A DNA stretch of 64,000 bases. Origin: Lacticaseibacillus nasuensis JCM 17158 (GTDB lineage: Bacteria > Bacillota > Bacilli > Lactobacillales > Lactobacillaceae). The notes under the pieces were generated by a model. It made no database searches. It saw nothing but the letters and a program-made list of their open reading frames with translations, and was not told the origin of the DNA. The position numbers and the translations under genes are program-made. The stretch covers positions 6,665-70,664 of the forward strand of contig NZ_AZDJ01000026.1 in the NCBI RefSeq assembly GCF_001434705.1. The letters are read 5' to 3'. Shown here piece by piece: positions 26,454-35,145 of the stretch (position 1 is its first letter; the number at the start of each line of letters is the position of its first letter).

Positions 26454-27352
26454 TGGGACTCGGCGTATCGGCGATTGGCCAAGGATTACTATACGGATTG
26501 CTCGGCATCGGGTTATTCCTGACGTTTCGCATTCTGGATTTTCCCGACATGACGGTTGAAGGGACGTTTCCCTTCGGCGCGGCGGTGACAGTCAGTGCAA
26601 TTACGCACGGCGTCAATCCGTTGCTGGCGACGGTGTTGGCCTTGCTGGCTGGGATGCTAGCGGGGTTGGTCACCGGGCTGCTGTCCACCAAGGGGCACAT
26701 TCCCGTGCTGCTGGCGGGGATTCTGGTGATGACCGGGCTGTTTTCCGTCAATCTGCGGGTCATGGGCCGCGCCAATTTGTCCTTACTGAATCAACCGAAT
26801 CTGTTTGAGGCCAAGTGGCTGAAAGCATTGCCGGAATATTTTGACAGCGTGGCGGTGGGGACTATCGTGGTCATCGTTGTGCTGACGCTGGTGATTCTGT
26901 TTCTCAACACGCAAATCGGCCAGGGCTTCATCGCCGCCGGGGATAACCCGACGATGGCGCGCAGCCTTGGCATTAACCCCGACGGCCAGCAAGTCTTGGG
27001 CCTTGTGGTCGGCAACGGTCTGATCGGCTTGTCTGGTGGCCTGATTGCGCAAAATAACGGGTATGCCGACGTCAACATGGGGATTGGCACCATCGTCATC
27101 GGCTTAGCCGCCATCATCATCGGGGAAGTCGTTTTCGGTGAGCTGACGTTGAGCCAGCGCCTAGTCGCCGTCATCCTCGGCAGTATCATCTACCGCTTCG
27201 TGTTGTTGTTGGTACTGAAGCTCGGCTTCAATCCAGACGACTTGAAGGTGCTATCCGCCGTCGTGCTCGCTGTGGCCATCATGGTGCCAAGTATCGAGCA
27301 CAAGATTCACGTGCGGCAGGTGTTACGAAATGGGGTGCAGGCGCATGACTGA
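26453..27352 (+). CDS. trpY: ABC transporter permease (TrpY-type)
   Basis: Membrane subunit of the same importer, related to branched-chain amino acid permeases. Around eight hydrophobic helices are visible across 299 residues. FRILDFPDMTVEGTFPFGA near 27 and FIAAGDNPTMARSLGIN near 160 are typical of this permease group. The start codon overlaps the stop of the binding-protein gene by one base and the ATPase start overlaps its end by eight, so the three are tightly coupled. Confidence 0.87.
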   Translation: MGLGVSAIGQGLLYGLLGIGLFLTFRILDFPDMTVEGTFPFGAAVTVSAITHGVNPLLATVLALLAGMLAGLVTGLLSTKGHIPVLLAGILVMTGLFSVNLRVMGRANLSLLNQPNLFEAKWLKALPEYFDSVAVGTIVVIVVLTLVILFLNTQIGQGFIAAGDNPTMARSLGINPDGQQVLGLVVGNGLIGLSGGLIAQNNGYADVNMGIGTIVIGLAAIIIGEVVFGELTLSQRLVAVILGSIIYRFVLLLVLKLGFNPDDLKVLSAVVLAVAIMVPSIEHKIHVRQVLRNGVQAHD

Positions 27353-28103
27353 GGCACAGTTAAAGTTAGCCAACGTGAATATTAACGTGGTCGTCGGGCA
27401 AAGCGTGCGCGCGCTGATCCAAGACGTGAACCTCGAGATTCAACCCGGCGAATTCGTCACCGTGCTCGGGACCAACGGCGCTGGGAAATCGACGTTGTTC
27501 AACGCCATCACTGGAGACCTCCCCCTGGCTTCCGGGACAGTGACGCTGGCCGGCCAAGACATCAGCACCGAGCGTCCCGAACGCCGCGCGCGGCTCATCG
27601 CCCGCGTGTTTCAGGATCCGAAAATGGGTACCGCACCCCGCATGAGCGTGGCGGAAAACCTGGCGCTGGCCAGCCGCCGCGGGCAACGCCTCACGCTAGC
27701 CTCGCGGAAGCTGAACAGTCAGCTGGCGCACTTCAAGGAATTGGCGGCACAAACCGGCAACGGCTTGGAAGACGCCTTGAATAAGCCTACCGAGCAACTC
27801 TCCGGCGGCCAGCGCCAGGCGTTGTCGCTGTTGATGGCGACGATGCGGAATCCGGAGCTGTTGTTGCTGGATGAGCACACCGCGGCGCTGGATCCGCATA
27901 CGAGTGCCGCCATCATGACGCTCACCGACAAGATCGTGCAACAGAATCACCTGACCTGCCTGATGATCACCCACCAGTTGGCCGATGCCCTGAAATACGG
28001 CAACCGGATGATCATTCTCGACGCCGGCCGTATCGTGGCGGATTACGACGCTGAAGCCAAGGCGGGCTTGCAAGAAGCGGACCTGTTGCAGTACTTTAAT
28101 TAA
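27345..28103 (+). CDS. trpZ: ABC transporter ATP-binding protein (TrpZ-type)
   Basis: ATPase of the importer. Walker A GTNGAGKST near residue 43, Q-loop VFQDPKMG, signature LSGGQRQALS near 150 and Walker B LLLLDEHTAALD, with the His switch in MITHQ. Length is 252. The ATG at 27345 sits within the permease end, an eight-base overlap giving translational coupling; the in-frame alternative at 27330 is less likely. A terminator follows, so the operon ends here. Confidence 0.9.
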   Translation: MTEAQLKLANVNINVVVGQSVRALIQDVNLEIQPGEFVTVLGTNGAGKSTLFNAITGDLPLASGTVTLAGQDISTERPERRARLIARVFQDPKMGTAPRMSVAENLALASRRGQRLTLASRKLNSQLAHFKELAAQTGNGLEDALNKPTEQLSGGQRQALSLLMATMRNPELLLLDEHTAALDPHTSAAIMTLTDKIVQQNHLTCLMITHQLADALKYGNRMIILDAGRIVADYDAEAKAGLQEADLLQYFN

Positions 28104-28107
28104 CGAA

Positions 28108-28140
28108 CCGGCTCACACTGTCGTGCGAGCCGGATTTTTT
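28108..28140 (+). terminator. Terminator of the trp-type transporter operon
   Basis: CCGGCTC and GAGCCGG pair around a GC-rich loop, followed by ATTTTTT. Confidence 0.85.
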
Positions 28141-28333
28141 GGTCAAGTAGCGGAATTACTTAATGCTATTCTGTCGATTCGGCGTCTTTCTGGAAACATG
28201 ACGTCGTGTTCAGTTTAACGAGCGAGAAAACATTTCTATGGAGGTGGCATACTGTCATGTGTGCTAAGGTATGAGAGGGCCGTCCTTCTTCCGGGAATCG
28301 ACCAAAGTAGTTAACGAAGGAGTAGTCTGATCA

Positions 28334-29236
28334 GTGCATGTAAAACAAACGAGCCATTCTAAATATTTGAAGTTCATCGTGTTGGTAGCAATCTTGGTCG
28401 TCGTAACGATTGGTGGGTTACTTGTTTTTCGATACCTGTCGAATGACAGCAAAGATTCACAAGCTACTTTACGCAGTCGCACAGTATCGGCCATCATCAA
28501 AAGTTGCGATCCTCAACATCCCATTGTCTTTTCTCATCGAGGGTCGATTTATGACAATCCTGAGCACAGTTTTGCTGGATATGATGCAGCCATTCGGGAT
28601 GGTTCTGCATTCATTGAGCAAGATGTGATGTTGAGCAAAGATGGCAAATTATTCGTGACCCATGACGATAATTTGTTTCGGACGACCGGAAGAAACATTC
28701 AGGTCTCTAAAACTTCCGCAAAGCAGTTGCGCACTGTGCCACTGGGAAATGGCGAAAAATTGCACGAGCTTGCGGATGTCTTTAAGCACTATGGGAACAA
28801 GATTCACTACATTATTGAGGCGAAGCACAACAATGTAGTTGGTCAAAATGCGACTGAGGTCGATCGCCAGTTAGCACTGGCCATCCAAAAATTCGGCCAA
28901 GGGAAAAACGTCATCGTTCAGGACAGCTCGGTAGAAGGTTTAAAGGCCTTTCATGCAGAATCCGGAATGGGGACCGTGCCGCTGCTGTATTTAGGTCCGG
29001 CTTCGCTTAAATCGATTGAGCAAGCGCCAAGTTTCATTACGTTTTATTCCATGAATATCGCGCAGACGACACCACAACTGATGAGCGCCGTGAAGCAGCG
29101 CGGATTTCTGACGGATTTATGGACGCTACAGGAATATGCGGATAATCGGCGCGCGTTTAAAGACTTGCATCCGGATAGTGTCTTTACGAATGAAACAAAA
29201 ATCACTTTGAAATATCTCAATCGCGTGTCAGAGTAA
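28334..29236 (+). CDS. Membrane-anchored glycerophosphodiester phosphodiesterase
   Basis: GDPD-family enzyme, which hydrolyses glycerophosphodiesters and in some Gram-positives trims glycerophosphate polymers. One N-terminal helix (residues 12-35) anchors it, placing the domain outside. Motifs are FSHRGSIYDNPEHSF near 68 (the HR of the active site), EQDVMLSKDG near 95 with the metal-binding Glu, and THDDNL near 110. Length is 300. The start is GTG with GAAGGAG eleven bases upstream. Flanked by polymer-related genes, so teichoic acid turnover is plausible. Somewhat AT-richer than neighbours. Confidence 0.86.
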   Translation: MHVKQTSHSKYLKFIVLVAILVVVTIGGLLVFRYLSNDSKDSQATLRSRTVSAIIKSCDPQHPIVFSHRGSIYDNPEHSFAGYDAAIRDGSAFIEQDVMLSKDGKLFVTHDDNLFRTTGRNIQVSKTSAKQLRTVPLGNGEKLHELADVFKHYGNKIHYIIEAKHNNVVGQNATEVDRQLALAIQKFGQGKNVIVQDSSVEGLKAFHAESGMGTVPLLYLGPASLKSIEQAPSFITFYSMNIAQTTPQLMSAVKQRGFLTDLWTLQEYADNRRAFKDLHPDSVFTNETKITLKYLNRVSE

Positions 29237-29285
29237 CCGTGTTTGAATAGTAGTGAAGGCTTGTTTATGCGCAGGGTGAGAAAGT

Positions 29286-29732
29286 ATGACCAATCAGGAG
29301 TTACAAGCATGGGTGGAGCGTGTGTCACTCGCCGACTTTCACCTGCCGTTCCGCCATCGAGCCACCTTTAACGCGCGGCTGCGAATCACAGGCGGCCGCT
29401 TCAATTTGCGTGACGAGAATCTCGACTTCAATCCGAGCATGTTTGCGACAATCACGGTGGCCCAACAGCTCGGCATCATTCGCCACGAGCTGGTGCATTA
29501 TCATTTGTACCGGGCACATCAGGGCTACAAGCACCGCGACGCCGACTTCAAACAGCTGCTGGCGGCTGTTGGGGGGTCGCGCTACGCCCCAAGCGTTGCC
29601 CGGCGGGAGCCGCGGTATGTGTATGTCTGTACCCAATGTGGCCAGCAGTATCCGCGGCAGCGGCGGATTAATGTGCGCCGGTTTGGGTGCGGCCGGTGTG
29701 GCGGGAGGTTGAAATTAGTTAGTAGCCATTGA
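29286..29732 (+). CDS. SprT-like zinc metalloprotein
   Basis: Small cytoplasmic SprT-family protein. The zinc-metallopeptidase motif appears as RHELVHYHLY near residue 75 (HExxH), and a C-terminal zinc ribbon has two CxxC pairs (CTQCGQQ and CGRCGG) near 118 and 138. Bacterial SprT-like proteins lack a settled role; eukaryotic relatives cleave DNA-protein crosslinks. Length is 148, as usual for the Firmicute form. No operon partners. Confidence 0.88.
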   Translation: MTNQELQAWVERVSLADFHLPFRHRATFNARLRITGGRFNLRDENLDFNPSMFATITVAQQLGIIRHELVHYHLYRAHQGYKHRDADFKQLLAAVGGSRYAPSVARREPRYVYVCTQCGQQYPRQRRINVRRFGCGRCGGRLKLVSSH

Positions 29733-29810
29733 ATCCAGGGGGACTTGGCTCTGAGCGATTAATGCCGTGTTATACTAATTAGTATCTGAAATTAGAAAGT
29801 TGGAATTGTT

Positions 29811-30974
29811 TTGCCGAAACAGACTCGTAATGGCAATATGGACGCCTTAAAAGTATTAAGTATCTTCCTCATCATCTTGCATCACTTTGCGTTGAGAACG
29901 CATTGGGTGCCCGTAACGTTGTTGAATCCCAATGGCCTGCCGGTGGGGTTAAGTGCCAGGACTATCGTTATTGACACGCTACTGGCCGGGGGCAAGCTCG
30001 GAGTCGACTTGTTCATCATGATTACCGGCTATTTTATGATTCGGTCCACGGCGAAGCTGAAGAGTATCATCACAGTGTGGGTCGAAGCGACGATAATTTC
30101 CTTACTGGTCCTTGCTGTGGTCAATATATTCGATATTAGCGGGCAGACATTTTCCATGACGTTGTTGATCAAAGCATTGTTTCCAGCAGTCTTTGCGCAA
30201 TACTGGTTCATCACGGCCTACACGTTACTCTTCTTTGCCATTCCCTGGTTGAATCAATGGTTTCTCGGTTTAACCGACCAGCATCAGCGGCAGGCGCTGG
30301 GGTGGAGCTTTGCCATTCTGGCGGGATATGCGACCATCTATTACCGCTTCGGCATGACCTTTAGCTACGTGCTGTGGTTCTTCTTTCTTTACTTGAGCGG
30401 GGCGTACCTTCGGCTTCACCAACAGCAGGTGCAGACAATTGCCACTGGGAAAATCTGGCAATGGCTTGGTTGTGTACTGGTCGTTGGTGTCATCTTGAAT
30501 GTCATCCTCGCGGCCGTCTTTGCGCACGCGCAGTCGCCAATCGCCCGGGTGCTGACGAACTTTAATTGGGACCAAACCATGTTTTACACGCGTGATGCCA
30601 GCCCTTGGGCGTTTGCCGCAGCGGTACCGATCTTCATGCTGTTCATGCGGGGCCACATTCAGGCGCGGCGTTGGTTACAATACGCTGCTCGTTGCGCGTT
30701 TGCCGCCTATCTGTTGCATGACTCAGCCTTTTTGGGTCAGGACTTCTTGTGGACGAACGTCGTGGGCGCCCGGCACTTGACGGCCAACTGGGCCATTGTG
30801 GGTACGGGACTGGTCAGCGCCGTCCTGATTTACTTCGGCAGTGTGATCATCTTTACTTGCTTGTTTCCGCTTCGTCAGGGACTTTTACGTCTGCTGACCC
30901 CGGTGATTACGAAGGGACAGCGCTGGTTCGTCTCGGTGGTACCTGGACCACCAACCGCTGGACGTGAACAATAA
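29811..30974 (+). CDS. Acyltransferase family 3 membrane protein
   Basis: Second acyltransferase_3 protein, 387 residues with about ten hydrophobic helices and no SGNH domain. It starts RNGNMDALKVLSIFLIILHHFAL, with the family HH near residue 26, and shares layout with the protein at 23661 (RNHNLDYLRILAML), so the two are probably related copies. The TTG start has only a weak ribosome site (TTGGAA); ATG at 29838 is an alternative but would remove conserved residues. A TATACT at 29771 may be its -10. It likely O-acylates a surface sugar. Confidence 0.8.
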   Translation: MPKQTRNGNMDALKVLSIFLIILHHFALRTHWVPVTLLNPNGLPVGLSARTIVIDTLLAGGKLGVDLFIMITGYFMIRSTAKLKSIITVWVEATIISLLVLAVVNIFDISGQTFSMTLLIKALFPAVFAQYWFITAYTLLFFAIPWLNQWFLGLTDQHQRQALGWSFAILAGYATIYYRFGMTFSYVLWFFFLYLSGAYLRLHQQQVQTIATGKIWQWLGCVLVVGVILNVILAAVFAHAQSPIARVLTNFNWDQTMFYTRDASPWAFAAAVPIFMLFMRGHIQARRWLQYAARCAFAAYLLHDSAFLGQDFLWTNVVGARHLTANWAIVGTGLVSAVLIYFGSVIIFTCLFPLRQGLLRLLTPVITKGQRWFVSVVPGPPTAGREQ

Positions 30975-31021
30975 GCATTGGCGGTTCAATGCCGATTATC
31001 CCTGTAATTCAGCGATTTGCG

Positions 31022-31050
31022 TTGACTTTAGCATGGGGGTTTCATATAAT
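31022..31050 (+). promoter_or_regulatory. Promoter of tRNA-Leu
   Basis: TTGACT, a 17-bp spacer and a perfect TATAAT, 21 bases upstream of the tRNA. Confidence 0.88.
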
Positions 31051-31071
31051 ATTTCTTGTGCTAATCGTCAT

Positions 31072-31157
31072 GCGGGCATGGCGGAATTGGTAGACGCGCA
31101 AGATTAAGGATCTTGTGGCTAATTATAGCCGTGGAAGTTCGAGTCTTCTTGCCCGCA
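31072..31157 (+). tRNA. tRNA-Leu (anticodon AAG)
   Basis: Class II tRNA of 86 nt. The acceptor stem GCGGGCA pairs with TGCCCGC, followed by discriminator A; CCA is not encoded. The anticodon stem CAAGA/TCTTG encloses TTAAGGA, giving anticodon AAG. A variable arm (GTGGCTAATTATAGCC) and the GTTCGAGTC T-loop are present. A34 would be expected to be deaminated to inosine. Confidence 0.93.
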
Positions 31158-31163
31158 GACTTT

Positions 31164-31190
31164 GCCAACCTGGAAAAGGTTGGCTTTTTT
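31164..31190 (+). terminator. Terminator of tRNA-Leu
   Basis: GCCAACC and GGTTGGC around a 7-nt loop, followed by TTTTTTG. Confidence 0.9.
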
Positions 31191-31289
31191 GTTTTGTTTG
31201 GGTTTTTTGCCGAGTTGACCTTGACGTTGGCTATTCAAAGTCGCATATTAGGTTCTGGGGGAATTATTAATTAATAGGAAGTGTAAGCT

Positions 31290-31838
31290 ATGAAGCGTAA
31301 AGATTTAACTGGCCAAACTTTTGGTCGGCTGACGGTCGTGGAGTACGCGGGACACGCAAAGAACGGCAATGCCCAGTGGCTTTGCCAGTGCACCTGCGGG
31401 AACACGGCTGTGGTAGATGGTTACCGGTTGCGTCGGGGGACAACAACCAGTTGCGGCTGCTATCGCCGGGAATACATGGCTAAGGCCATTCGGGAGAATC
31501 CGAAGACCGTTGCCCAAATGGGGAAGAAAGCCCAATTTAAGCAGACTGAAGGCGTCAACGTTGCCGCAGCGACGAAGCTGCGCTCGACGAATCGCTCCGG
31601 CGTGATTGGTGTCAGTTTCGATCGCCAGTCTGGTAAGTGGAACGCCCGCTTGTTCATGAAGGGCCGCCTGCTCCTTAATAAGCAATTTGTTAATTTTGAT
31701 GAAGCGGTTCGCGCGCGTCATCAGGCCGAGAAAGAATTTCTTGAGCCACTGATTGCTCGCGTGAATGACGTTGCGCCTTGCGACGTGCCGGTGAACTCCC
31801 AACCGGTACGTCGCCAGACGCGCGCCAGTGCGAACTAA
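31290..31838 (+). CDS. AP2-domain DNA-binding protein (homing endonuclease-like remnant)
   Basis: Protein of 182 residues resembling phage and mobile-element AP2 proteins. The N-terminal segment LTGQTFGRLTVVEYAG and the cysteine-rich WLCQCTCGN...SCGC (residues 30-55) are typical of such proteins. A central AP2-like DNA-binding segment reads SGVIGVSFDRQSGKWNARL near 105. There is no HNH nuclease motif, so it probably binds DNA but does not cut. It sits 133 bases past a tRNA-Leu, a common insertion neighbourhood, but no integrase or att repeats were seen. Function unknown. Confidence 0.78.
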   Translation: MKRKDLTGQTFGRLTVVEYAGHAKNGNAQWLCQCTCGNTAVVDGYRLRRGTTTSCGCYRREYMAKAIRENPKTVAQMGKKAQFKQTEGVNVAAATKLRSTNRSGVIGVSFDRQSGKWNARLFMKGRLLLNKQFVNFDEAVRARHQAEKEFLEPLIARVNDVAPCDVPVNSQPVRRQTRASAN

Positions 31839-31846
31839 GACAAGTC

Positions 31847-31879
31847 AATAAACCGGTCGTTGATCGGTTTATTTTTTTG
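31847..31879 (+). terminator. Terminator
   Basis: AATAAACCGGTCG hairpins with its near-complement TCGGTTTATT, followed by TTTTT. Confidence 0.85.
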
Positions 31880-31975
31880 CCCTTTGTAGCCAAATCCACG
31901 CAGACTTGACCAAAATCCTTTCATGTGAGGACAAATTTGCTACAATTAAACTATTCATTAAGCAGGGGTAGAAAA

Positions 31976-34345
31976 ATGAAAAATCAACGCAATACATTAC
32001 TTCGGGGAATGAGTCAGTTAATTGCCGCTGCGGCTACCATGATTGTCATTAGCGGTGGGGAACCGAGCCAGCCAGTCGCGGCTGCAACAGCACCCGCACA
32101 GACAGTGGCGAAACCGACGACGAAAACAGTCGCAGTTCACCAGTATGTGACCGTGACAAAACACGCATCGGTTTGGCGCGGAATGGATCATTTTCAAACC
32201 GCTGATGTCGTCTTAAAGGACGCCTACCACAAGACCTATTTGGTGAGCGCGACCAATACGCTCGCCAATGGGAAGACCTACTATACTGTCCTGAATGCTG
32301 CTGGCCAGCAGTTAGGGTATCTAGATACGACTGCCGTTACGAATGCGGGTCAGCATCCGGAAGGCGTTAAACAGTCGGCGTCTGGCTATGCCTCTTTGAC
32401 CCAGCGCAATCGCACGATTTATCGCGACTTGCTCGGGCACGTGAAGGCCAGCTCCAATTCGTTTCTTGGCCGGACCTATCGGGTCAAAGCCATGTATTAC
32501 CCGAGTATCGGGGGCACCTATCTAGCGTTATACGACTCTCATAATCAGCTTTTTGGCTACATCAAGGCTGGCCAATACTCGGCCAGCAAGGTTTCGCAAG
32601 GCGTGTGGCAGCACTTTAACCAATACGCGAAGGTAAAGTCGCCGAGTTACACGATCTGGCGCACGTTCGGCTGGAAGAAAAGCACGACGACTGCCAAGTA
32701 CAAACATGGTTATTTCAAAATCAATGGCGTTTATCGACATAGTAATGGTTCGACGTATTATTCTGTCTACACGCTATCGGGCAAGTGGCTGGGTTATTTG
32801 AACGCCAACGCGGTGTCGACGTTTGCCCATGCTGAAGGTAGCAAGCATGCGGATCATCGTTATGTGACGGTTAAACGCACCATCTACCCGTCATATACGA
32901 GCTTCAGTTGGGGCCGCCGGTATAGCGGCAAGACGCTTTACCATCACACGTACTTGTCTACCGGGAAGTACTATCACATCAATGGTTCAACCTATCTTGC
33001 CATCCAAGACCATACCGGGCGGTTCATGGGTTACATCAACCAAAAAGCGGTCGATGCCGGCACTAAACCGCAGGGCCGCTGGTATAAACTCAACAAGTAT
33101 ACAACGTTCACATCTACTCGCTACCCTGCATACAAGGGCTTTAATCAGTCAGTTCGGACCAGTGGAAAAAAACTTTATCACCACACGTATCGGGTCAATG
33201 CCGTTTACTATCATTATAATGGCACGCAATACTATTCCGTTTATAATGGTAAAACTTGGATTGGCTATGTGCCGGCCAAGACAGTTAAGCTGACTAGCAA
33301 AAGCACCGGGCTTTGGACGGCGGCCAATTACTATGCCACCACCACGCGGCGCGGTGAGAAGATGTGGTCGAGCTTCAGCTGGCGGTCAGGCAAGTCGACG
33401 TCAACCTACTATCAGAAAACTTATCACGTGACCGGACAATATTTCCGTTATCGTGGGGCGACTTACGCGTCCCTCACCAATGGCAAGAAGAAGTGGATGG
33501 GGTATCTCAATACTCGGTTCATGAAGAAGGCCAGTGGACAACAAGGTATCTGGCTGAGAGATAGCGGCAGCGTGATAATTGCTAGCAAGAATTACCGGAT
33601 GTATAGCAACTTCGGCTGGAAGGTGATTCATCTCAGCAAAAATTATTACGGCAAGACTTACCGGGCCACTGGAAAGTACAACCATTTCAATGGCAGCGTC
33701 TATTATTCCTTGTACTCTGGCAGTAAGTGGATGGGGTACATCAACGCTTCCGCCACGCGGTCGACGGGCTATCGAATGATGGGTGTCCCGTGGCTCAGTC
33801 AGTTTACCCCTGTGAATGCGCCTGAAGGTTGTTCGGCCGTCGCCTTGGAGATGTTGTTGAAGTATAAGGGCAAAGACCCTGGCCACATGTATCTCCTGCG
33901 GCATCTGCCGATGTACCCACGATACTCTGGTGGTCAAATTGGCAACCCACTCACTGGGGCCGGCTTTAAGCGTGTTGTTTCTGTTGGCACGTTGACGAGC
34001 TATGGGCGCCGGTTCTATAAGGGGTTGAAGAATATCTCGGGTTGTTCTGAAAATACAATTGTGGCTGAGGTGTTAAGTGGCCATCCCGTCTTGTATTACG
34101 GCTTCAGCCCGTACCAAAAATCAGGCTATCGGAATCACTGCAAAGTGATTACTGGGTATAGCTCGAAAAAAGGGTTCCGCGTTTTGGATCCATGTTACTC
34201 GAGCAAGTCTTCACGTGCCCACAGTGGTGGCGGGTCCGCTTGGGATCGCGGTGCCGTCAGCTGGGTTTCGCTGGGTTCGTTCTATAATGAATGGGCGAGA
34301 AACACCAACGGCGGAGCCACTCGCCGGGCAATTGCGCTGGATTAA
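31976..34345 (+). CDS. Secreted GW-repeat protein with C-terminal C39-like cysteine peptidase
   Basis: Exported surface protein. A signal peptide occupies about residues 1-40 of 789, then roughly eight SH3/GW-like repeats (55-600), each with an xYVTVK-type start and a GYIN/GYLN end. The C-terminal domain (about 605-789) resembles Peptidase_C39_2: Cys619 in PEGCSAVA, His721 in NHCKVITGY and Asp738 in VLDPC. It may cleave a wall or surface peptide while held to lipoteichoic acid. ATG at 31976 follows AGGGG; the upstream ATG at 31925 lacks a site. Its repeats resemble those of the amidase at 17231. Confidence 0.87.
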   Translation: MKNQRNTLLRGMSQLIAAAATMIVISGGEPSQPVAAATAPAQTVAKPTTKTVAVHQYVTVTKHASVWRGMDHFQTADVVLKDAYHKTYLVSATNTLANGKTYYTVLNAAGQQLGYLDTTAVTNAGQHPEGVKQSASGYASLTQRNRTIYRDLLGHVKASSNSFLGRTYRVKAMYYPSIGGTYLALYDSHNQLFGYIKAGQYSASKVSQGVWQHFNQYAKVKSPSYTIWRTFGWKKSTTTAKYKHGYFKINGVYRHSNGSTYYSVYTLSGKWLGYLNANAVSTFAHAEGSKHADHRYVTVKRTIYPSYTSFSWGRRYSGKTLYHHTYLSTGKYYHINGSTYLAIQDHTGRFMGYINQKAVDAGTKPQGRWYKLNKYTTFTSTRYPAYKGFNQSVRTSGKKLYHHTYRVNAVYYHYNGTQYYSVYNGKTWIGYVPAKTVKLTSKSTGLWTAANYYATTTRRGEKMWSSFSWRSGKSTSTYYQKTYHVTGQYFRYRGATYASLTNGKKKWMGYLNTRFMKKASGQQGIWLRDSGSVIIASKNYRMYSNFGWKVIHLSKNYYGKTYRATGKYNHFNGSVYYSLYSGSKWMGYINASATRSTGYRMMGVPWLSQFTPVNAPEGCSAVALEMLLKYKGKDPGHMYLLRHLPMYPRYSGGQIGNPLTGAGFKRVVSVGTLTSYGRRFYKGLKNISGCSENTIVAEVLSGHPVLYYGFSPYQKSGYRNHCKVITGYSSKKGFRVLDPCYSSKSSRAHSGGGSAWDRGAVSWVSLGSFYNEWARNTNGGATRRAIALD

Positions 34346-34367
34346 CAAGTTAATGAAGTTGAATGAA

Positions 34368-34396
34368 AACCAGACGCTGGTCAACGTCTGGTTTTT
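34368..34396 (+). terminator. Terminator
   Basis: AACCAGACG and CGTCTGGTT around an 8-nt loop, followed by TTTG. Confidence 0.8.
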
Positions 34397-34492
34397 GCTT
34401 TCTAGAAATAATTGATTCGTGAATCCAGCACCAGCCGACTGACAGCGGGCGGTAGAAATCGTCGGCCATTTTAAGACATCTAGTGAGACATC

Positions 34493-34501
34493 TGGTACAA
34501 T
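34493..34501 (+). promoter_or_regulatory. Extended -10 promoter of the ECF S component
   Basis: TGG TACAAT, 33 bases before the start codon. Confidence 0.6.
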
Positions 34502-34533
34502 ACAAGGCAAAATCATCAGCTGGAGGCATCACC

Positions 34534-35136
34534 ATGACCCGTAAAAGCTCAGCCTATACCATCAGCATCCTGGGCATCCTCGGTGCATTGATTATTTTAC
34601 AGGCCTACATTCCGATGGTGGGCTACATCCGCATCATTCCCGGCTTGCCGGCGATTTCAACGATTCACCTCACCGTGATTTTAGGCGGGGTGATTCTCGG
34701 CGTGCGCGGTGGGGCGACGCTTGGCTTGTTGTGGGGATGCATCAGCCTGCTGAAGGCTTACACGAGTGCGGCGGATCCGGTGACGTTATTGCTGTTCCAG
34801 AATCCCATCATCGCCATCGTGCCGCGCATCATGGTCGGCGTCGTGGCGGCGCTGATTTTCAATCACATTGCCAGCAAGACGCGCACCGGACTCGGCGGTA
34901 CGATCAAGATGGTGCTGGCCGGCATCGCTGGCGCGTTGACGAATACGCTATTGGTCATCGCCTTCACCTGGCTGCTTTTCGCCAGCCAAGCGGGCAAGGT
35001 GGTTCACGGCGCCAACGCCAGCAACCTCGGCTGGCTCTTGATTGCGTCGCTGGCGGTGAACGCCATTGCCGAGGCAACGATGGCCGGCATCGTCACGCCG
35101 ATTCTGGGGCAGGCATTGTTGCGGTTCAAGCGGTAG
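34534..35136 (+). CDS. ECF transporter S component (vitamin/micronutrient uptake)
   Basis: Integral membrane substrate-binding subunit of a group II ECF transporter, which shares the general EcfAA'T module encoded elsewhere. About six hydrophobic helices across 200 residues; IHLTVILGGVILGVRGGATLG near 48 and PRIMVGVVAALIF near 96 are typical of the ECF_trnsprt family. ATG at 34534 lies seven bases after GGAGG. The family includes pantothenate, folate and pyridoxal carriers; the local sequence resembles PanT more than others, but the ligand is not firm. No riboswitch was seen upstream. Confidence 0.82.
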   Translation: MTRKSSAYTISILGILGALIILQAYIPMVGYIRIIPGLPAISTIHLTVILGGVILGVRGGATLGLLWGCISLLKAYTSAADPVTLLLFQNPIIAIVPRIMVGVVAALIFNHIASKTRTGLGGTIKMVLAGIAGALTNTLLVIAFTWLLFASQAGKVVHGANASNLGWLLIASLAVNAIAEATMAGIVTPILGQALLRFKR

Positions 35137-35145
35137 GAGGACATT

